NCBI GenBank assembly: GCA_965198825.1
Contig: CBDAQB010000002.1
Coordinates: 434,001 to 498,000 of the forward strand
Length of the DNA: 64,000 bases
Direction: 5' to 3'
Source of the DNA: BOG-908 sp965198825
GTDB taxonomy: Bacteria; Pseudomonadota; Alphaproteobacteria; Acetobacterales; Acetobacteraceae
Positions 61,520 through 64,000 of this stretch are shown here, one piece after another. A program made the translations under genes and the position numbers. Below the pieces are notes generated by a model. That model made no database searches and had not been told where the DNA came from. It saw nothing but the letters and a program-made list of their open reading frames with translations. How positions within the stretch are numbered: position 1 is the first letter of the stretch; each line of letters starts with the position of its first letter.

Positions 61520-62791
61520 ATGGATCACGTCGATTTTGCCGTGTCGGACCGGGCCGTGGCTCAAGACGTGCCTCTTGCCAATCTCGATCCCGGCCAGCCG
61601 ATGCTGTTCCAACGCGGCGAGATGTGGAGCGTGTTCGAGCGGCTGCGTCGCGAGGCGCCTATCCACTACACGCCGCAGAGCGAGTTCGGGCCTTACTGGT
61701 CGATCAGCAAATACCGCAACATCCAGCAGGTCGAGGCGGACCCGGAGACGTTCTCTTCCGACGTCGCATTCGGCGGCATTACGCTGCGCGACCAGCTCGC
61801 CGACTTTACCATGCCGATGTTCATCGCCATGGATCCGCCGCTGCACGGCGCTCAGCGGGCAGCGGTGAACCCGGTGGTTTCGCCCACCAACCTGGCGCGC
61901 CTCGAAGTTCTGATACGGGAAAGATCGGCTGCGATCCTGGATGGTCTGCCTGTGGGCGAGCCGTTCGACTGGGTGGAGCGCGTCTCGATCGAGCTGACCA
62001 GCCAGATGCTCGCGACGCTGTTCGATTTTCCGCAGGAGGAGCGCCACCGGCTTGCCCGCTGGTCGGATGTCGCGACGACCATCCCCGGCTACGGGCTCGT
62101 CGAGACCGAGGATGAACGCAAGGCCGAACTCCTGGATTGCCTGACATGCTTCACAGGGCTTTGGAACGAGCGGGTGAACGCGCCACCGGCTGGAGACCTG
62201 ATTTCCCTGATGGCGCACGCCGACGCCACGCGTCACCAAAGCCCCATGGAATATCTCGGCAATCTGCTTCTGCTCATCGTCGGCGGCAACGACACGACAC
62301 GTAATTCCATCACCGGCGGCCTGCTCGCCTTGAACCGCTTTCCCGGCCAGTACGACAAGCTGCTTGCCGATCCTTCACTCGTCGCCAGCATGGTTCCCGA
62401 AATTGTCCGCTGGCAGACGCCTCTCGCGCACATGCGGCGCACGGCAACACGCGACATCTCCTTTGAAGGCCACGACATCAAGCGTGGCGACAAGGTTGTC
62501 ATGTGGTACATCTCCGGCAACCGCGATCCGGATGCGATCGCCGACCCGGACAGCTTCGACATCGGCCGCGCCAGGCCGCGCCGGCATCTCTCCTTCGGAT
62601 TCGGCATTCACCGCTGCCTAGGCGAGCGCCTCGCCGAACTGCAGTTGCGAGTCATGTGGGAAGAGATCCTCGCGCGCTTCGGCAAGATCGAGGTGCTGGA
62701 GGAACCGGTGCGCGTCTGCTCTTCGTTCGTGAACGGCTATGAGCGGATGATGGTAACCATTCCAGAAGGATCATTGAAAGCAAGGAAGTAG
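61520..62791 (+). CDS. Cytochrome P450
   Basis: The 423-aa bacterial class I P450 has I-helix LLLLIVGGNDTTRNSITGGLLAL (with Gly-Gly-Asn-Asp-Thr in place of Ala-Gly-x-x-Thr), ExxR in EIVRWQTPL and the haem loop LSFGFGIHRCLGERLAEL. It would hydroxylate a small hydrophobic substrate and needs a ferredoxin and reductase, neither of which is in the window. The pattern resembles CYP108/CYP111-like terpene hydroxylases, but that is tentative. The ATG at 61520 has GGAGGG seven bases upstream; 61514 is also possible. Confidence 0.92.
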   Translation: MDHVDFAVSDRAVAQDVPLANLDPGQPMLFQRGEMWSVFERLRREAPIHYTPQSEFGPYWSISKYRNIQQVEADPETFSSDVAFGGITLRDQLADFTMPMFIAMDPPLHGAQRAAVNPVVSPTNLARLEVLIRERSAAILDGLPVGEPFDWVERVSIELTSQMLATLFDFPQEERHRLARWSDVATTIPGYGLVETEDERKAELLDCLTCFTGLWNERVNAPPAGDLISLMAHADATRHQSPMEYLGNLLLLIVGGNDTTRNSITGGLLALNRFPGQYDKLLADPSLVASMVPEIVRWQTPLAHMRRTATRDISFEGHDIKRGDKVVMWYISGNRDPDAIADPDSFDIGRARPRRHLSFGFGIHRCLGERLAELQLRVMWEEILARFGKIEVLEEPVRVCSSFVNGYERMMVTIPEGSLKARK

Positions 62792-62915
62792 TTCTTTTTT
62801 GAAAAAAAGAACCAAAAAACTTTTGCGACCTGGGGCCGAGCTTGAGGAAGTGCCGGGTCTGAGAATCCAAAAGTTTTTTGCTTCTTTTTTTTCAAAAAAG
62901 AAGCCCTTTCTTTCT
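62779..62915. repeat. Family 1 bipartite inverted repeat, copy M
   Basis: The left arm is GTTC/GAAC and the right arm CTTC/GAAG, with a 42-bp centre (GGGGCCGAGCTTGAGG) in reverse orientation. The P450 stop (TAG at 62789) lies in the outer left flank, and the right edge touches the sulfotransferase stop. Confidence 0.9.
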
Positions 62916-64000
62916 TAAACCCGCATCCCCTTAGACCTCAAACTGCCATGCAACCGGCGAAACGGCATGCTCGCGCCGATCGCTGCGAAATAAAGCGACA
63001 GCTTGGCACGCTTCACAGCATCGGCGGCGCCCGCATCCCGCCAACTGGTGCAAGGCGTCTCCGCGTGCTGCGTGTCGGACGCGCCGACTGAAAGTTTCGC
63101 GGTGATGGCGGCGCGCGCAGGTTCGCTGAGGTGGCTGGTGTTTGCATCGAGCAGGCTCACGGCTGCTGCATGAATGCGTCCGGCGTCGGGCGGCGCAGCG
63201 CGCGGGCTTGCCGGCGTGTCGGCGACGAGGGTGACGTCGGTTCCTGAGTCATGCAGCGCAGCCTCTACAACAAGGCGGTGCGGTGATGCTTGCTGTAACT
63301 CGTCGACATCGATGATCAGGACACCGGGAGCGCTGAGCGCCGTGAGAGCGGTGACTGTCCAGAACGCCATGAAGCTGCGGTAGCGCGACGCTTCGTCGAG
63401 ATAGGTCATGTAGCGCCAGCAGACTTCGCCATCGAGCTGTCTGGTATGGAGCGGAAGGGCAGGCAGTTTTATGCCGAAGCGCTCCGTGGCTTCCGCAACG
63501 AGCGGGTTCGTGCGGTTGCGCGCGAGAACCAGCAGGGGCGCCATCATGAAAAAGCGGTTGCCCCTGGCCATTTGAGCGACAGACGAATGGAACTGGGCGG
63601 CGGGATTGCGAAGCACGACGGCATGAACGGCGTCGGGGAACTGCGCCTGCATCCAGGATGTGCGTCCGAGCGAACGGCAGAATTTCAGCACCGGCGTTTG
63701 CTGGTGTGCTGCCGCCGCTTGCAGGAGACTGTCGAGATAGGTTTTCAGCTCGTCGTCGCGGTCGCTCGGCTGGAGAAAATACCGCTCGTAGGAGAAACGC
63801 TTCTGGAAGTTGCGAACGCCCCCGAGCGGCTTCAGCAGGTGGGCATATTCGGCGAAATAGGGCGTTGTCGGCGTGTGGCCGGACGCCCAACTGTTCGACA
63901 CGTTCGCCGCGATCCTGCGCGGGTTCAGGGTGGCCAGCACTTCATGCAGCGGTTCGTAAAGCGCGAACTTCCGCGCGTCGGTACGAAGCTTCGCCCAAAG
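62915..64000 (-). CDS. Sulfotransferase-like protein (N-terminus beyond the window)
   Basis: The frame is open to the window end, so the gene is partial. Just inside it reads LWAKLRTDARKFALYEPLHEVLATLNP, where the YEPLHE pattern is found in sulfotransferase-like proteins; later VLKFCRSLGRTSWMQAQFPDAVHAVVLRNPAAQFHSSVAQM gives the 3'-phosphosulfate-binding Arg/Ser segment. The expected 5'-PAPS loop near the N-terminus is missing because of the cut. It would sulfonate a glycan or lipid, but the substrate is unknown. GTG at 63940 is only an internal codon. Confidence 0.62.
   Translation of the reverse strand, partial: LWAKLRTDARKFALYEPLHEVLATLNPRRIAANVSNSWASGHTPTTPYFAEYAHLLKPLGGVRNFQKRFSYERYFLQPSDRDDELKTYLDSLLQAAAAHQQTPVLKFCRSLGRTSWMQAQFPDAVHAVVLRNPAAQFHSSVAQMARGNRFFMMAPLLVLARNRTNPLVAEATERFGIKLPALPLHTRQLDGEVCWRYMTYLDEASRYRSFMAFWTVTALTALSAPGVLIIDVDELQQASPHRLVVEAALHDSGTDVTLVADTPASPRAAPPDAGRIHAAAVSLLDANTSHLSEPARAAITAKLSVGASDTQHAETPCTSWRDAGAADAVKRAKLSLYFAAIGASMPFRRLHGSLRSKGMRV

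Noticed and set aside
60788..62239. Minus-strand ORF spanning the MFS and P450 divergent region
   Set aside because: It is antisense to the P450 and out of frame with the MFS gene; both have full family motifs in their own frames.

Overview
The window looks like chromosome of a GC-rich alphaproteobacterium. I infer the Acetobacteraceae or a close Rhodospirillales relative. The grounds are a PQQ alcohol dehydrogenase cluster, a hopanoid transporter of HpnN type, SecB, a phasin, an EpmA/EpmB/EF-P set and typical gene orders such as rplU-rpmA-obgE. This placement is inference: no rRNA is present. No prophage, IS transposase, CRISPR array or plasmid functions were seen.

Layout. 1-4.6 kb: end of a glycosyltransferase, then an alkanesulfonate uptake and desulfonation operon (ssuA-D-C-B). 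4.7-8.2 kb: membrane diguanylate cyclase, tandem universal stress protein and an exported beta-helix protein. 8.3-14.5 kb: amidotransferase plus glycosyltransferase (surface polysaccharide), a Tat-exported amine oxidase coupled to a cytochrome c, and a sugar epimerase. 14.6-20.5 kb: CbpA/CbpM chaperone pair and an RND efflux pump. 20.7-24.4 kb: MltA, a Tim44-like protein, a phosphatase, SecB and a small lipoprotein. 24.5-28.6 kb: the EF-P modification locus (epmA divergent from epmB-efp), a RelE/ParE-type toxin-antitoxin pair and SuhB. 28.6-33.5 kb: potassium channel, proB, obgE-rpmA-rplU and tRNA-Ala. 33.6-40.4 kb: HpnN, a methyltransferase, an enoyl-reductase-like protein, two small unknown ORFs and an MFS exporter.

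40.4-46.8 kb is the most distinctive block, an alcohol oxidation cluster. It has a DUF779 protein, an AcoR-like regulator that lacks its AAA+ domain, a PQQ alcohol dehydrogenase with the lanthanide-type Asp-x-Asp signature, a fusion of a XoxJ-like binding protein to a c-type cytochrome, and an aldehyde dehydrogenase. Together these would oxidise an alcohol to its acid, with electrons passed to the fused cytochrome. A 20-bp inverted repeat and a -24/-12-like promoter lie in front of the dehydrogenase.

46.9-64 kb is mostly housekeeping: response regulators and an Hpt protein, argG, proC, a phasin, queE (apparently with a broken start), a class III aminotransferase, prolyl aminopeptidase, a DUF4142 protein, an MFS transporter divergent from a cytochrome P450, and a sulfotransferase-like gene cut by the window end.

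Two dispersed repeat families punctuate the whole window. Family 1 (13 copies) is an A/T-rich element of about 130 bp: two inverted arms of about 40 bp around a centre of usually 42-43 bp. Family 2 (four loci) is a GC-rich array of small hairpins. Both sit at gene 3' ends, and in at least two places they supply the C-terminal codons of the neighbouring gene.
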